A DNA stretch of 63,233 nt from Pantoea eucrina (GCF_002095385.1 NZ_MIPP01000022.1:1-63233), one strand, 5' to 3'. Positions 10,216-21,000 are shown, counted from the first letter of the stretch. Notes: generated by a model from the sequence alone, not told the origin. A program made the numbers and translations.

Positions 10216-12052
10216 CACGGTTAGGCGGGATTTCAAACTGATCCGGCGCGCGCAGCGCGTTACGCTGCAGCGTCAGGAACAGTTTGCCGCGCAGGCGCAG
10301 ATACCAGGGCCGTTTACCGATGATCAGCGATTCATGCGACATAAAGAATGAGGTCTCCATCATCCGGCAGTTAAGCCCCTCCAGCCCGCAGCGGTGAAAA
10401 ATCTCCTCCACGTTTGGCGTCTCGCGCCAGCCGTAGCTCGCCACCACGCGCCAGAACGCAGGCGACAGCTGTTCAATGGTGACCCGGCGTACGTTATGCA
10501 CATAGGGTGAATCTTCCGTACGCAGCGTCAGCAGCACCACGCGCTCATGCAGCACTTTGTTGTGCTTGAGGTTATGCAGCATCGCGAAAGGGATCACGTT
10601 CAGCGCACGCGACATATATACCGCCGTACCCGATACGCGTACCGGCGGTGATTTCTCCAGTGAAGCGATCATCGCATCGAGCGAATTGCCGTGCTCATGC
10701 ATGCGGCGCAGCAGACGAAAGCGCTCACTTTTCCAGGTCGTCATGATGATGAACATCATCAGCGCCAGCGTCAGCGGCAGCCAGCCGCCGGAGAAGACTT
10801 TGATCAGGTTAGCGGAGAACAGCGACACATCAATGCAGAGCATCGCGGCCAGCATCAGCATGACCAGATAGCGATTCCAGTGCCAGTTCTGGATCGCCAC
10901 CGTGGCGCAGAGGATCGCCGTCAGCACCATAGTGCCGGTCACGGCAATGCCGTAGGCCGCCGCCAGATTACTGGAGTGCTCAAAACCAACAATCACAATC
11001 ACCACCGCGGCGTAGAGCAGCCAGTTAATGACCGGAATGTAGATCTGTCCTGACTCCTCTTCAGAGGTGTGAACAATGCGCATCGGCGGCAGATAACCGA
11101 GCCGCACCGCCTGACGCGTCAGGGAAAAGACGCCGGAGATCACCGCCTGTGAGGCGATAACCGTCGCCAGCGTAGCGAGCAGCAGCATCGGGATCAGCAT
11201 CCAGTCCGGTGCCAGCAGGAAAAACGGGTTCTTTATCGCTTCCGGATGCGCCAGCAGCAGCGCACCCTGGCCAAAATAGTTCAGCACCAGCGAAGGCAGC
11301 ACCACCACAAACCACGCCAGACGGATCGGAAATTTGCCGAAGTGTCCCATGTCCGCATAAAGCGCTTCGACGCCGGTGATCGCCAGTACCACCGCACCCA
11401 GCGCAAAAAAGGAGACCGACTTATACTGAACAAAGAAGTGCAGCGCCCAATAAGGATTCATCGCGTGCAGTACATCAGGATTATTCAGGATGCTGCGCGC
11501 GCCCAGCACGGCCAGCACCAGAAACCATACCAGCATAACCGGCGCAAACAGCTTGCCTACGATACCGGTGCCCTGTTTCTGGATTATAAACAGCAGCGTC
11601 AGCACGGCGATCGCCAGCGGGACGATCCAGGTGTCGAGACCGGGCGCGGCAATCTCCAGTCCCTCAATCGCTGAGAGCACGGATACGGCCGGGGTGATCA
11701 CCACCTCACCATAAAAGAAGCTGCCGCCGATCAGCCCCATGATCACCAGAACGGCTGTGGCACGCGCGCCGGTGTGACGACCCGCGAGCGACATCAGCGT
11801 CAGAATTCCGCCTTCACCCGCATTGTCCGCGCGCATGACGTAACTGATATATTTCAGCGAAACCACCAGAATCAGCAGCCAGAAGATCAGCGATAAAAAG
11901 CCGAATACCGCTTCGCGTTCAACGCCAAAGCCGAACTGGCCGGAAAGGCATTCACGTAAGGTATACAGCGGGCTGGTGCCAATGTCGCCATAGACCACGC
12001 CGATTGCAGCCAGCGTGACGGCGCTAAGAGACTGTTTCTTATCCGAGCTCAT
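10184..12052 (-). CDS. kup: Kup (TrkD) low-affinity potassium uptake protein
   Basis: KUP/HAK/KT-family K+/H+ symporter of the inner membrane. It has about twelve TM segments (residues 10-440) followed by a long cytoplasmic C-terminal domain. The conserved [18 protein letters not shown] near the N terminus and [13 protein letters not shown] and [13 protein letters not shown] further in are present. The open frame extends upstream, but ATG 12052 gives 622 residues, the E. coli length, and aligns at MSSDKKQSL. The Shine-Dalgarno sequence is weak. The stop codon is TAG and the tail overlaps convergent qseC by 32 bp. Confidence 0.96.
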   Translation of the reverse strand: MSSDKKQSLSAVTLAAIGVVYGDIGTSPLYTLRECLSGQFGFGVEREAVFGFLSLIFWLLILVVSLKYISYVMRADNAGEGGILTLMSLAGRHTGARATAVLVIMGLIGGSFFYGEVVITPAVSVLSAIEGLEIAAPGLDTWIVPLAIAVLTLLFIIQKQGTGIVGKLFAPVMLVWFLVLAVLGARSILNNPDVLHAMNPYWALHFFVQYKSVSFFALGAVVLAITGVEALYADMGHFGKFPIRLAWFVVVLPSLVLNYFGQGALLLAHPEAIKNPFFLLAPDWMLIPMLLLATLATVIASQAVISGVFSLTRQAVRLGYLPPMRIVHTSEEESGQIYIPVINWLLYAAVVIVIVGFEHSSNLAAAYGIAVTGTMVLTAILCATVAIQNWHWNRYLVMLMLAAMLCIDVSLFSANLIKVFSGGWLPLTLALMMFIIMTTWKSERFRLLRRMHEHGNSLDAMIASLEKSPPVRVSGTAVYMSRALNVIPFAMLHNLKHNKVLHERVVLLTLRTEDSPYVHNVRRVTIEQLSPAFWRVVASYGWRETPNVEEIFHRCGLEGLNCRMMETSFFMSHESLIIGKRPWYLRLRGKLFLTLQRNALRAPDQFEIPPNRVIELGTQVEI

Positions 12053-12337
12053 AGGGTGTCTTGTGTTGGAGCCGTTGCGACTCAGGCCATCAAAAAGCGC
12101 ACAGTATGCACATAATTGGCAGAAACCAACAGACAGCGCTGATGATAATACGCAGCGTACTCTGCTTTTTCGCCGAAAATCCTGCAGAAAACGGGCTGAA
12201 AACTGCACGTTGTGCTGCCACAACCTTCTGAAACAAAAAAGCTGACGGCTATCAACGCATTCAAGCATGATAAACAGTAGAGTATTGCGCTCGCCAGACC
12301 GTAACGGCACCAGGTTCAGAAGGACAATGATGTGATT

Positions 12338-13834
12338 ATGGCTCAACCCCATCTGTTGGCAGAAAGAATTTCCCGACTGAGTAATGCGCTGGAAAAAGGG
12401 CTGTATGAACGGCACCATGCCATTCGCCTCTGCCTGCTGGCAGCGTTAAGCGGCGAAAGCGTTTTTCTGCTCGGCCCGCCCGGCATTGCCAAAAGCCTGA
12501 TTGCCCGTCGCCTTAAATATGCTTTCCAGCACGCCCGTGCGTTTGAATATCTGATGACCCGTTTCTCCACGCCGGAAGAGGTGTTTGGCCCGCTGTCGAT
12601 TCAGGCACTGAAAGATGAGGGCCGCTATCAGCGTCTGACCAGAGGCTATCTGCCGGATGCGGAGATCGTCTTTCTGGATGAGATCTGGAAAGCGGGTCCG
12701 GCCATTCTGAACACGCTGCTGACCGCCATTAACGAACGCCGCTTCCGGAACGGCGACTGCGAAGAGGCGATCCCGATGCGTCTGCTGGTGACCGCCTCAA
12801 ACGAGCTGCCGGAAGCTGACAGCGGCCTTGAAGCGCTCTATGACCGCATGCTTATCCGCCTGTGGCTCGATAACGTACATGAGAAGCAAAATTTTCGCAG
12901 CATGCTGACCCACCAGCAGGATGAGAACGTCAATCCGGTCGCGGAGTCGCTCTGCATCAGCGATGAAGAGTATCTGCAGTGGCAAAAGGGCATCAGTCAG
13001 GTAAAGCTGCCTGACGATGTGTTTGAGCTTATCTATCAGCTGCGTCAGCAGCTGGAAAACCTGCCGGATGCGCCCTACATCTCTGACCGCCGCTGGAAAA
13101 AAGCGATTCATCTGCTGCAGGCCAGCGCCTTTTACAGCGGGCGCACGGCGATTGCGCCTATCGATCTGGTTCTGCTCAAAGATTGCCTCTGGCACGACAT
13201 CGCTTCGATGACGCTGCTGGACCGGGAAATGGATGCGCTGATGACGCAGCACGCCTGGCAGCAGCAGGCGATGCTGCACCGGCTGCAGCAGATCAATGCG
13301 CAGCGTCTGGCACTGCAGCAGCAGCAGAGCGTGGCGCAGGCGCTGACGCTGGAGAAACACAGCGGCATGTTCAGCCGTAAGCCACATTATGAGCTGCCGG
13401 AGTCGGTTGCCGGCGAACAGCTGACCCTGATGCTGCAGCAGCCGCTGACGCTGCACGATATGCAGGTCAGCCATATAGTGGTAAGCCGTGAGGCCCTGGT
13501 ACAGTGGCTGCTGAAAGGCGGAGATATACGCGGCAAGCTGAACGGCATCGGCTTTGCACAGTCACTCGATCTGATGGTCGATACCCATCACTGCCTGACG
13601 CTACGCGATGTCAGCCTGCAGTCTGCGCGCCTGACGCTGCCCGGAGCGGCGAGCCTGCAGGCGCTGCCGCCGGAAATCGTTGATGAATATGATGCGCTTG
13701 AGGCCCGCCTGCGGGCGCAGCGGGCGCTGTTCAGCCAGCATCAGCGCTGCCTGTTTATCAGCGATGACTGGCTGGCACGCATTGAGACCAGCCTGCAGGA
13801 TGTCGCCGAGCAGCTGAAACAGGCGCGGAAATGA
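12338..13834 (+). CDS. ravA: RavA MoxR-family AAA+ ATPase
   Basis: MoxR-type AAA+ ATPase of 498 residues, the regulatory ATPase variant A. The AAA+ core carries Walker A GPPGIAKS (46-53), Walker [10 protein letters not shown] and sensor 1 [12 protein letters not shown]-terminal region carries the LARA insertion that binds the lysine decarboxylase LdcI in E. coli. Start: ATG 12338 aligns with E. coli, but an in-frame GTG at 12332 is better spaced from AAGGA (12320-12324) and would add two residues. It overlaps viaA by 4 bp, and the RavA-ViaA pair is linked to respiratory complexes and aminoglycoside sensitivity in E. coli. Confidence 0.95.
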   Translation: MAQPHLLAERISRLSNALEKGLYERHHAIRLCLLAALSGESVFLLGPPGIAKSLIARRLKYAFQHARAFEYLMTRFSTPEEVFGPLSIQALKDEGRYQRLTRGYLPDAEIVFLDEIWKAGPAILNTLLTAINERRFRNGDCEEAIPMRLLVTASNELPEADSGLEALYDRMLIRLWLDNVHEKQNFRSMLTHQQDENVNPVAESLCISDEEYLQWQKGISQVKLPDDVFELIYQLRQQLENLPDAPYISDRRWKKAIHLLQASAFYSGRTAIAPIDLVLLKDCLWHDIASMTLLDREMDALMTQHAWQQQAMLHRLQQINAQRLALQQQQSVAQALTLEKHSGMFSRKPHYELPESVAGEQLTLMLQQPLTLHDMQVSHIVVSREALVQWLLKGGDIRGKLNGIGFAQSLDLMVDTHHCLTLRDVSLQSARLTLPGAASLQALPPEIVDEYDALEARLRAQRALFSQHQRCLFISDDWLARIETSLQDVAEQLKQARK

Positions 13835-15291
13835 TCTCGCTGGAGACGCTCAGCACACTGCTCTCAATTGGTGAAACGGAGCTGATTGATGAGCTGATTC
13901 TGGCGCTGCTGGCCACACCGCAGCTGACGCTGTTTTTCGAAAAATTTCCCCGCATGAAGCAGGCGATGCTGCGCGATCTGCCGCGCTGGCGCGCTGAAAT
14001 CGCCGGGCAGATGAGATCGACGCCCGTGCCCGCCGTGCTGGCGCAGGAGTTTCAGCTGTTTGAGCGGTTACAGCTGCTCAGCAGCCGTGATTTCAGCGCT
14101 CAACTGCCGCACCTCCTTGAGCAGCTGCAGAAGCTGCCATCCCCTTTTCTCACCGAAGCCGGGACGCTGCTGCAGCGTAATGAAGGCCCGGAACTGAGCA
14201 ACGCGCAGCACCGGCTGTTCCTGCAGCGCTGGCGACTGAGCCTGACGCTGCAGACGCTGACGCTGAATGAAACGTTGCTGGAGGCGCAGCGTGAACGGCT
14301 GCTGGCGGAACTGCAGCAGCGTATGGCGCTGAGCGGCCAGCTGGCGCCGGTGCTGAGCGATGAAGATGAGGCCGCCGCCGGCCGGCTGTGGGATCTCAGC
14401 AAAGCCTCGCTGCAGCCAGGCGACTACACACTAATTGTGCAATATGGTGCGTTTCTGGCGCAGCAGCCGGAGCTGATGCAGCTGGCGCAGCAGCTGGGCC
14501 GCAGCCGCGAAGCCAAATCGGTGCCGTCACGCGATGCGCCGCTGGAAGCGTTTCATCAGCTGGTGCATGAGCCAGATAACGTGCCGGAAGAGGTCAGCGG
14601 CATTCATCAGAGCGATGATGTGCTGCGCCTGCTGCCGCCGGAACTGGCCGCGCTCAGTATCAGTGAACTGGAGCTGGAATTTTACCGGCGTCTGGTAGAA
14701 AAACGCCTGCTGACCTATCGCCTGCAGGGTGATGCCTGGCACGAAAAAACCGCGCTGCGGCCGGTGAGCCATCAGCAGCATGAAACAGAGCCGCGCGGTC
14801 CGTTTATTGTCTGCGTAGATACGTCCGGCTCTATGGGCGGGTTTAATGAACGCTGCGCCAAGGCCTTTTGCCTTGCGCTGCTGAAAATCGCCCTGGCAGA
14901 TCGGCGTCGCTGCTACATTATGCTGTTTGCCCATGAGGTGGTCGGCTATGAGCTGACCGCCGATAACGGCATTGAACAGGCGATTCGTTTCCTCAGCCAG
15001 CGTTTTCGCGGCGGTACCGATCTGACGGCCTGCCTGAGTGCCGTGGTGCAGCGCATGGAAGGCAGCCAGTGGCAGGAGGCAGACGCGGTGATCGTGTCGG
15101 ACTTTATCGCCCAGCGCCTGCCGGAAGAGCTGATTAAGACCATAAAGCAGCGACAGCGGATGCAGCAGCAGCGGTTTCACGCCGTGGCGATGTCAGCGCA
15201 TGGCAAACCCGGCATTCTGCGCATCTTCGATCATATCTGGCGCTTCGATACCGGGCTGAAAAGCCGCCTGCTGCGTCGCTGGACGCGCTGA
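13831..15291 (+). CDS. viaA: ViaA von Willebrand factor A domain protein
   Basis: Partner of RavA, 486 residues. The N-terminal two thirds are helical and rich in Gln and Leu. The C-terminal VWA domain (from about residue 325) has a complete MIDAS metal site: DTSGSMGG, then GGTDLTACL and [12 protein letters not shown] proteins beside MoxR ATPases act as metal-dependent adaptors; in E. coli ViaA stimulates RavA ATPase and binds phospholipid and respiratory subunits. The ATG overlaps the ravA TGA, so the two are translationally coupled. Confidence 0.95.
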   Translation: MISLETLSTLLSIGETELIDELILALLATPQLTLFFEKFPRMKQAMLRDLPRWRAEIAGQMRSTPVPAVLAQEFQLFERLQLLSSRDFSAQLPHLLEQLQKLPSPFLTEAGTLLQRNEGPELSNAQHRLFLQRWRLSLTLQTLTLNETLLEAQRERLLAELQQRMALSGQLAPVLSDEDEAAAGRLWDLSKASLQPGDYTLIVQYGAFLAQQPELMQLAQQLGRSREAKSVPSRDAPLEAFHQLVHEPDNVPEEVSGIHQSDDVLRLLPPELAALSISELELEFYRRLVEKRLLTYRLQGDAWHEKTALRPVSHQQHETEPRGPFIVCVDTSGSMGGFNERCAKAFCLALLKIALADRRRCYIMLFAHEVVGYELTADNGIEQAIRFLSQRFRGGTDLTACLSAVVQRMEGSQWQEADAVIVSDFIAQRLPEELIKTIKQRQRMQQQRFHAVAMSAHGKPGILRIFDHIWRFDTGLKSRLLRRWTR

Positions 15292-15363
15292 TTCATCTGA
15301 CAGACACGCCTGTTTGCTATAGTGAATGACCCGCTGTGTTTATTCAGCTTTATGGAGTTCACT

Positions 15364-17502
15364 GTGACAATCGCCGATCTGCCCTGCCAACTGCCTGCTC
15401 CGACCCGCACCCTGCGCCTTTCCGGTGGCACCGCTGAAGAGAAACGTGCCGAACTGCTCGCCTATTTCACTCAGACCTGGACGCTGTATGAAAGCCTGTT
15501 CGACTGCCTGAGCGATGAGCGCGCCTGGTTTAATAAAGCGATTTCGCTGCGCCATCCGCTGATTTTCTATTTTGGCCATACCGCATCTTTCTATATCAAC
15601 AAGCTGATGGCTGGACGCTATCTCGATCGGCGTGTTGACGCGCGCATTGAGGCGATGATGGCGATTGGTGTGGATGAGATGAGCTGGGACGATCTCAATG
15701 ACGCCCACTACGACTGGCCCGGTGTGGCAGAAGTGCGCGACTACCGCGGCAAAGTGAAAGCGCTGGTGACTGATTTTATCCGTACGATGCCGCTTGAGCT
15801 GCCGATCGGCTGGGAGAGTCCGGCCTGGGTGATCCTGATGGGCATTGAGCATGAGCGCATCCATCTGGAAACCTCCAGCGTGCTGATCCGCCAGCTGCCG
15901 CTGGAGTGGGTGCAGCCGCAGCCCGTCTGGCCTGCCTGCCCGCTGGCGCGTCACGATCGCGCCGCGGTGCCGGAAAACAGTCTGATTGCGCTGGCGGGTG
16001 GATCGGTGCTGCAGGGAAAAACGGATGAGACTTATGGCTGGGACAATGAGTATGGCCATCAGAAAACCGAGCTCGGCCCCTTCCAGGCCAGCAAAATGCT
16101 GGTCAGCAACGCGGAGTTTTATCAGTTTGTCGCTGCCGGTGGCTATCAGACGGCGCGCTGGTGGGATGAAGAGGGAGAGGGCTGGCGGACATTTGCCGGG
16201 GCGCAGATGCCTGCTTTCTGGGTCGGTGATATCACCCAACCTGACGCGCTGCGCCTGCGCCTGATGACGCAGGAAGTCCCGATGCCGTGGGACTGGCCGG
16301 CTGAAGTTAATCAGCTGGAAGCGGCCGCCTTCTGCCGCTGGCTGGCAGACAAAAGCGGTAAGACAATTCAGCTGCCATGTGAGGCGGAATATATGCTGCT
16401 GCGCGAACAGGTCAGCGGCGATCAGCCAGACTGGGAGCAGGCACCCGGTAATATCAATCTCGCGTACTGGGCCTCCTCCTGTCCGGTGGATCATTTTTCC
16501 CAGGGCGCGTTCTTTGATCTGGTGGGGAACGTCTGGCAGTGGACCACCACGCCCATTAATGGCTTTGAAGGATTTCGCGTCCATCCGCTGTATGACGATT
16601 TTTCCACGCCTACCTTTGACGGCAAGCATGCCATCATCAAAGGCGGCAGCTGGATCTCAACCGGTAACGAGGCGTTAAAATCGTCGCGCTACGCGTTTCG
16701 CCGCCACTTTTTCCAGCATGCCGGCTTCCGTTACGTGGTGTCAGCGCATCAGGAGAGTATGCAGCTTAACCCGTATGAAACCGACGGCATGGTGTCGCAG
16801 TATCTCGATTTCCAGTACGGGCCTGGCTACTACGGCGTGGAAAATTATGCCGAAAAACTGATTGAGCTGGTGCTGCCGCACTGCCATCAGCGCGAGCATG
16901 CGCTGGATATCGGCTGTGCCACCGGTCGCGCCAGCTTTGCTCTGGCGCGTCACTTTGCTGCCGTTACCGGCATGGACTACTCCGCACGCTTTATCGACGT
17001 GGCGCTGCAGCTCACCTCCGGTGAGGATTTCCGCTACGTGGTATCGGAGGAGGGCGAGCTGGTGGCGTATCGCCAGGTGCGCCTGAAGGAGATCGGCACT
17101 GACCGGCAGCAGGCGGAGCGGATCCAATTCGTTCAGGGTGACGCCTGCAACCTGAAGCCGCAGCCGGATCGGTACGATCTGGTGCTGGCCGCCAATCTGA
17201 TTGATCGTCTGCGTCAGCCAAAGCGTTTCCTGCAGGATATCGCACCGATGATCCGTCAGGGCGGCGTGCTGGCGATCTCTTCACCTTACACCTGGCTTGA
17301 GGAGTTCACGCCGAAAGAGAACTGGCTGGGCGGTATCCGTGAAAACGGCGAAGCGCTGACCACCTGCCAGGCACTGCAGCGCCTTCTGCGCGACGAGTTT
17401 GATGAAATCGCGCCGCCGCAGGATGTTCCCTTTGTGATCCGCGAAACCGCACGCAAGTTTCAGCATACTCAGGCGCAGCTTACGCTCTGGCGTAAGCGCT
17501 AA
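15364..17502 (+). CDS. ovoA: OvoA, ovothiol synthase (5-histidylcysteine sulfoxide synthase / mercaptohistidine N-methyltransferase)
   Basis: Bifunctional enzyme for ovothiol A synthesis, 712 residues. The N-terminal DinB-like domain carries iron ligands His72 (YFGHTASFY) and the HX3HXE motif His163/His167/Glu169 (IEHERIHLE). A formylglycine-type sulfatase-modifying domain follows, with WQWTT, GGSW and the histidine-rich RRHFFQHAGFRYV. The C-terminal SAM methyltransferase (from about residue 490) has the Rossmann motif DIGCATGRASF near residue 514. The GTG at 15364 follows GGAG at the right distance; an ATG at 15352 is an alternative. The first OvoA characterised was from Erwinia tasmaniensis. 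It occupies the position of E. coli asnA, between viaA and asnC. Confidence 0.93.
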   Translation: MTIADLPCQLPAPTRTLRLSGGTAEEKRAELLAYFTQTWTLYESLFDCLSDERAWFNKAISLRHPLIFYFGHTASFYINKLMAGRYLDRRVDARIEAMMAIGVDEMSWDDLNDAHYDWPGVAEVRDYRGKVKALVTDFIRTMPLELPIGWESPAWVILMGIEHERIHLETSSVLIRQLPLEWVQPQPVWPACPLARHDRAAVPENSLIALAGGSVLQGKTDETYGWDNEYGHQKTELGPFQASKMLVSNAEFYQFVAAGGYQTARWWDEEGEGWRTFAGAQMPAFWVGDITQPDALRLRLMTQEVPMPWDWPAEVNQLEAAAFCRWLADKSGKTIQLPCEAEYMLLREQVSGDQPDWEQAPGNINLAYWASSCPVDHFSQGAFFDLVGNVWQWTTTPINGFEGFRVHPLYDDFSTPTFDGKHAIIKGGSWISTGNEALKSSRYAFRRHFFQHAGFRYVVSAHQESMQLNPYETDGMVSQYLDFQYGPGYYGVENYAEKLIELVLPHCHQREHALDIGCATGRASFALARHFAAVTGMDYSARFIDVALQLTSGEDFRYVVSEEGELVAYRQVRLKEIGTDRQQAERIQFVQGDACNLKPQPDRYDLVLAANLIDRLRQPKRFLQDIAPMIRQGGVLAISSPYTWLEEFTPKENWLGGIRENGEALTTCQALQRLLRDEFDEIAPPQDVPFVIRETARKFQHTQAQLTLWRKR

Positions 17503-17507
17503 AAGCG

Positions 17508-17536
17508 TGCAGACTGCGGCATGCCCGCAGTCTGCA
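17508..17536 (+). terminator. hairpin terminator after ovoA
   Basis: A perfect 12-bp stem (TGCAGACTGCGG and CCGCAGTCTGCA, loop of 5) starts 5 bp after the ovoA stop. The tail is only TCTT, so it may terminate imperfectly, but stem strength and position fit the end of the viaA-ovoA transcript upstream of asnC. Confidence 0.7.
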
Positions 17537-17606
17537 TCTTGCCTGCCCCGCTAAATTCCTGCACATTCACCTCTGTTCAGCGAAGACGAATTTAAGAGGA
17601 AGGATG

Positions 17607-18068
17607 ATGGCAGAACATCTGCAACTGGATAATCTCGACCGCGGCATACTCAATGCGCTGCTGGAGAACGCCCGCACGGCTTACGCAGAGCTGGCAAAGC
17701 AGTTCAATGTCAGCCCCGGCACTATTCATGTCCGCGTTGAGAAAATGCGTCAGGCCGGCATTATTCTCGGTACGCGCGTGGAAATCGATCCACGCCAGCT
17801 GGGATTCGATGTTTGCTGCTTTATTGGCATCATTCTGAAGAGCGCACGAGACTATCCGGCAGCGCTCAGCAAGCTTGAAGCGCTGGATGAGGTGGTTGAA
17901 GCCTGGTATACCACCGGTCACTACAGCATCTTTATTAAGGTCATGTGCCGATCTATCGATGCGCTGCAGCAGGTGCTGATCAACAAGATCCAGACTATTG
18001 ATGAGATCCAGTCCACTGAGACGCTGATCTCGCTGCAAAACCCGATCATGCGTACCATCAAGCCCTGA
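17607..18068 (+). CDS. asnC: AsnC, Lrp/AsnC-family regulator
   Basis: Asparagine-responsive Lrp-family regulator of 153 residues. The N-terminal winged helix-turn-helix (LDRGILNALLENARTAYAEL, then VSPGTIHVRVEKM) is followed by a RAM effector domain whose C-terminal half is nearly identical to E. coli AsnC as I recall it. Start: ATG 17607 is preferred over the adjacent ATG 17604 because AGAGGA (17595-17600) is then well spaced. In E. coli AsnC activates divergent asnA and regulates mioC and itself. Here no asnA lies upstream; ovoA does. Confidence 0.95.
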   Translation: MAEHLQLDNLDRGILNALLENARTAYAELAKQFNVSPGTIHVRVEKMRQAGIILGTRVEIDPRQLGFDVCCFIGIILKSARDYPAALSKLEALDEVVEAWYTTGHYSIFIKVMCRSIDALQQVLINKIQTIDEIQSTETLISLQNPIMRTIKP

Positions 18069-18155
18069 ACCGCACCAGCCTGTGCATAAAGTTATGCAGC
18101 AGCGATCCGGCGTGGTATCCGGTTTGTCGGCGGATGCTTTCTTTTATTAACCCTG

Positions 18156-18164
18156 TTTTCCACA
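18156..18164 (+). promoter_or_regulatory. DnaA box in the asnC-mioC intergenic region
   Basis: TTTTCCACA fits the DnaA-box consensus TTWTNCACA and lies 57 bp before the mioC start. In E. coli the mioC promoter contains a DnaA box through which DnaA represses mioC transcription, which runs into oriC. Confidence 0.6.
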
Positions 18165-18221
18165 GGTGGATCACGGCTTGATCACAGCGTACAATGCCTG
18201 CCTTTAGTGCGGGAGACGATC

Positions 18222-18662
18222 ATGGCTGATATTACCTTAATCACCGGCAGTACCCTTGGCAGTGCCGAATATGTCGCAGAACATTTAGAAGAGAAGCTGC
18301 AGGATGCGGGCTTCAAAACCAGCGTACTGCACGGCCCGGCGCTTGATGAGGTGCCTGATTCAGGTATCTGGCTGGTGGTAACGTCCACACACGGCGCCGG
18401 TGAATTGCCGGACAATCTGCTGCCCTTTTATGAGGCGCTGCAGACTGAAAAGCCCGATCTTTCCGCCGTGCGCTTTGGCGCAGCAGGCATCGGCAACCGC
18501 GAATACGATCTTTTCTGTGGCGCAATAAAAACCCTGGAGGCTCAGCTGACCGCGCTGGGCGCAACGCGCATCGGGGAACGGCTGGAAATCGACATGCTTG
18601 AGCATGAAATACCGGAAGATGCCGCTGAAGCCTGGGTCGCTGGCTGGATTGAGCAGATCTGA
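18222..18662 (+). CDS. mioC: MioC flavodoxin-like protein
   Basis: Short-chain flavodoxin of 146 residues. The FMN phosphate-binding loop TGSTLGSAEY (about residues 7-16), the THGAGELPDN loop and GAAGIGNREYDLFC flank the flavin. E. coli MioC has been linked to biotin synthase activity in vitro. ATG 18222 follows GGGAGA; further in-frame sequence upstream is not needed. Transcription from here enters oriC, and in E. coli that readthrough affects initiation. Confidence 0.95.
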   Translation: MADITLITGSTLGSAEYVAEHLEEKLQDAGFKTSVLHGPALDEVPDSGIWLVVTSTHGAGELPDNLLPFYEALQTEKPDLSAVRFGAAGIGNREYDLFCGAIKTLEAQLTALGATRIGERLEIDMLEHEIPEDAAEAWVAGWIEQI

Positions 18663-18746
18663 CGGATCATAACCGGCAGGGGATCGGGAAATAGTGACGA
18701 TCCCCAGACGATTACACTGTATTTCTTCCGGATCCTTCCGATCTCC

Positions 18747-18755
18747 TGTGGATAA
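18747..18755 (-). promoter_or_regulatory. oriC DnaA box, R4-like
   Basis: Perfect TTATCCACA on the minus strand at the mioC-proximal edge of oriC, opposite in orientation to the R1-like box, as in E. coli. Confidence 0.85.
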
Positions 18756-18820
18756 ACCAGCCTGAATCATGCGTATAACCGGTAGTTATCCCAAGAATAA
18801 CCGCTGATGCTTTTTTCATC

Positions 18821-18829
18821 TGTGGATAA
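18821..18829 (-). promoter_or_regulatory. oriC internal DnaA box
   Basis: Perfect TTATCCACA on the minus strand between the R4-like and R1-like boxes. The E. coli R2 box has the related TTATACACA. Confidence 0.8.
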
Positions 18830-18926
18830 CCAGCAAAGTTGATCCCAGCTTATCTGGATCAGGATCACCGATCTTTCACAGCAAACGATCCTTCCCAGGC
18901 TGATGTAAAATAACGGGTTTGCCACG

Positions 18927-18935
18927 TTATCCACA
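18927..18935 (+). promoter_or_regulatory. oriC DnaA box, R1-like, next to the unwinding region
   Basis: Perfect TTATCCACA on the plus strand, directly before the AT-rich 13-mer region at 18950-19012. This is the high-affinity box nearest the site of strand opening. Confidence 0.87.
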
Positions 18936-19101
18936 GAAACCGGCGATCCTAATAAGAGATCTAACAAGAAGATCATATAAAAGAGTAAAGATCCTTTCTA
19001 TAAACACGCAGGATCCGCCGCTTTCGCCTGAACCATAATTTCAGTAGAATCCACCGCCCAGGGCAACGATCCCTGTCTGAACTTTAACGAGGACCCACTT
19101 C

Positions 19102-20991
19102 ATGTTTTATCCAGATCCTTTTGACGTCATCGTAATCGGTGGTGGTCATGCGGGTACCGAAGCCGCTATGGCGGCCGCCCGAATGGGTCAGCAGACGCTG
19201 TTACTCACGCATAACATCGACACGCTGGGACAGATGTCCTGCAATCCGGCAATCGGTGGTATCGGGAAAGGACACCTGGTAAAGGAAGTGGACGCCCTCG
19301 GCGGCCTGATGGCCACGGCAATCGATCAGGCAGGTATCCAGTTTAGGATACTAAACGCCAGCAAAGGTCCGGCGGTGCGCGCTACGCGTGCTCAGGCAGA
19401 CCGTGTACTGTACCGCCTGGCGGTACGCACCGCGCTGGAGAACCAGCCCAACCTGATGATCTTCCAGCAGGCGGTTGACGATCTGATCGTCGAAAACGAT
19501 CGGGTGGTAGGTGCCGTCACGCAGATGGGACTGAAATTCCGGGCTAAAACTGTGGTGCTGACCGTTGGCACCTTCCTCGATGGCAAAATTCATATCGGTC
19601 TTGATAATTACAGCGGTGGACGCGCCGGCGATCCGCCTTCTGTCCCGCTGGCAAAACGGCTGCGGGCGCTGCCGCTGCGCGTCAACCGTCTCAAGACCGG
19701 TACGCCACCGCGCATTGACGCGCGTTCGATCGATTTCTCTGTACTGACGCCACAGCACGGTGATACGCCGATGCCGGTGTTCTCGTTTATGGGCAGCGTG
19801 GCACAGCATCCGCAGCAGGTTCCCTGCTGGATCACCTATACCAACGAACAGACGCATGATGTGATCCGTAATAATCTCGATCGCAGCCCGATGTATGCGG
19901 GCGTCATTGAGGGGATTGGTCCGCGTTACTGCCCATCTATCGAAGATAAAGTGATGCGCTTTGCCGATCGCAACGCCCACCAGATCTTCCTGGAGCCGGA
20001 AGGGCTGACCAGCAATGAAATTTACCCGAACGGAATTTCAACCAGTCTGCCTTTTGATGTACAGATGCAGATTGTCCGTTCAATGAAAGGGCTGGAGAAC
20101 GCCACCATTGTGCGCCCTGGCTATGCTATCGAGTACGATTTCTTCGATCCGCGCGATCTGAAACCCACGCTGGAGAGCAAGTTTATCCACGGTCTCTTCT
20201 TTGCCGGCCAGATCAACGGCACCACCGGTTATGAAGAAGCGGCAGCCCAGGGACTGCTGGCTGGCCTTAACGCTGCACGGCAGTCTGCGGACAAAGAGGG
20301 CTGGGCACCGCGCCGCGATCAGGCTTATCTCGGCGTGCTGGTCGACGACCTCTGCACGCTGGGTACCAAAGAGCCATACCGCATGTTTACCTCCCGCGCT
20401 GAGTATCGTCTGATGCTGCGCGAAGATAATGCCGATCTGCGTCTGACTGAAACGGGCCGTGAGCTGGGACTGGTCGATGATGCGCGCTGGACGCGCTATA
20501 ACCAGAAGCTGGAGGCGATTGAGCAGGAGCGCCAGCGTCTGCGCAGCCTGTGGGTGCATCCGAAGTCAGAGAATGTGGCTGACGTAAACAGCATCATCAG
20601 CGCACCGCTGACAAAAGAAGCCAGCGCAGAGGATCTGCTGCGTCGTCCGGAGATGACCTATGCCCGACTGATGACGCTGGCGGACTATGGTCCGGCACTG
20701 CCTGATGAACAGGCAGCCGAGCAGGTTGAAATTCAGGTTAAATATGAGGGTTATATTGCGCGTCAGCAGGAGGAGATAGATCGCCAGCTGCGCAATGAGA
20801 ACACGCTGCTGCCTGTCGATCTCGATTACCGTCAGGTTAATGGCCTGTCAAACGAAGTGATCGCCAAGCTCAACGACCATAAGCCGACCTCTATTGGCCA
20901 GGCATCGCGTATTTCCGGCATCACGCCAGCTGCGGTCTCAATTCTGCTGATCTATCTCAAAAAACAGGGTCTGCTGCGTAAAAGCGCCTGA
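19102..20991 (+). CDS. mnmG: MnmG (GidA) tRNA uridine 5-carboxymethylaminomethyl modification enzyme
   Basis: FAD-dependent enzyme, 629 residues as in E. coli, that works with MnmE to install the (carboxymethyl)aminomethyl group on U34 of tRNAs. The N-terminal Rossmann motif [18 protein letters not shown], the family signature [16 protein letters not shown] with its catalytic Cys, and a helical C-terminal tRNA/MnmE-binding domain are present. The partner mnmE is at 45.5 kb in this window. It lies just right of oriC; its transcription away from the origin influences initiation in E. coli. Confidence 0.98.
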   Translation: MFYPDPFDVIVIGGGHAGTEAAMAAARMGQQTLLLTHNIDTLGQMSCNPAIGGIGKGHLVKEVDALGGLMATAIDQAGIQFRILNASKGPAVRATRAQADRVLYRLAVRTALENQPNLMIFQQAVDDLIVENDRVVGAVTQMGLKFRAKTVVLTVGTFLDGKIHIGLDNYSGGRAGDPPSVPLAKRLRALPLRVNRLKTGTPPRIDARSIDFSVLTPQHGDTPMPVFSFMGSVAQHPQQVPCWITYTNEQTHDVIRNNLDRSPMYAGVIEGIGPRYCPSIEDKVMRFADRNAHQIFLEPEGLTSNEIYPNGISTSLPFDVQMQIVRSMKGLENATIVRPGYAIEYDFFDPRDLKPTLESKFIHGLFFAGQINGTTGYEEAAAQGLLAGLNAARQSADKEGWAPRRDQAYLGVLVDDLCTLGTKEPYRMFTSRAEYRLMLREDNADLRLTETGRELGLVDDARWTRYNQKLEAIEQERQRLRSLWVHPKSENVADVNSIISAPLTKEASAEDLLRRPEMTYARLMTLADYGPALPDEQAAEQVEIQVKYEGYIARQQEEIDRQLRNENTLLPVDLDYRQVNGLSNEVIAKLNDHKPTSIGQASRISGITPAAVSILLIYLKKQGLLRKSA

Positions 20992-21000
20992 CTGACCACC

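Larger units (their letters stand above)
18663..19101. other. oriC, chromosomal replication origin
   Basis: This 439-bp gene-free region lies between mioC and mnmG, the classical enterobacterial oriC position. Perfect DnaA boxes TTATCCACA occur at 18747-18755 (minus, R4-like), 18821-18829 (minus) and 18927-18935 (plus, R1-like). A weaker TTATCCCAA at 18786-18794 matches the R3 position. Toward mnmG, 18950-19012 is AT-rich with three minus-strand 13-mer-like repeats starting GATCT (such as GATCTTCTTGTTA), the expected duplex-unwinding element. I count about 16 GATC sites, far above chance, as expected for Dam/SeqA control. Box order and spacing mirror E. coli oriC. Confidence 0.96.

Noticed and set aside
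12053..12418. N-terminal extension of Kup by about 120 residues
   Set aside because: The extension is not hydrophobic in the family pattern and is absent from known Kup proteins; ATG 12052 gives the conserved 622-residue protein.
15340..16629. Long antisense open frame opposite ovoA
   Set aside because: A reading-frame shadow of ovoA, with low-complexity composition and no recognisable domain.
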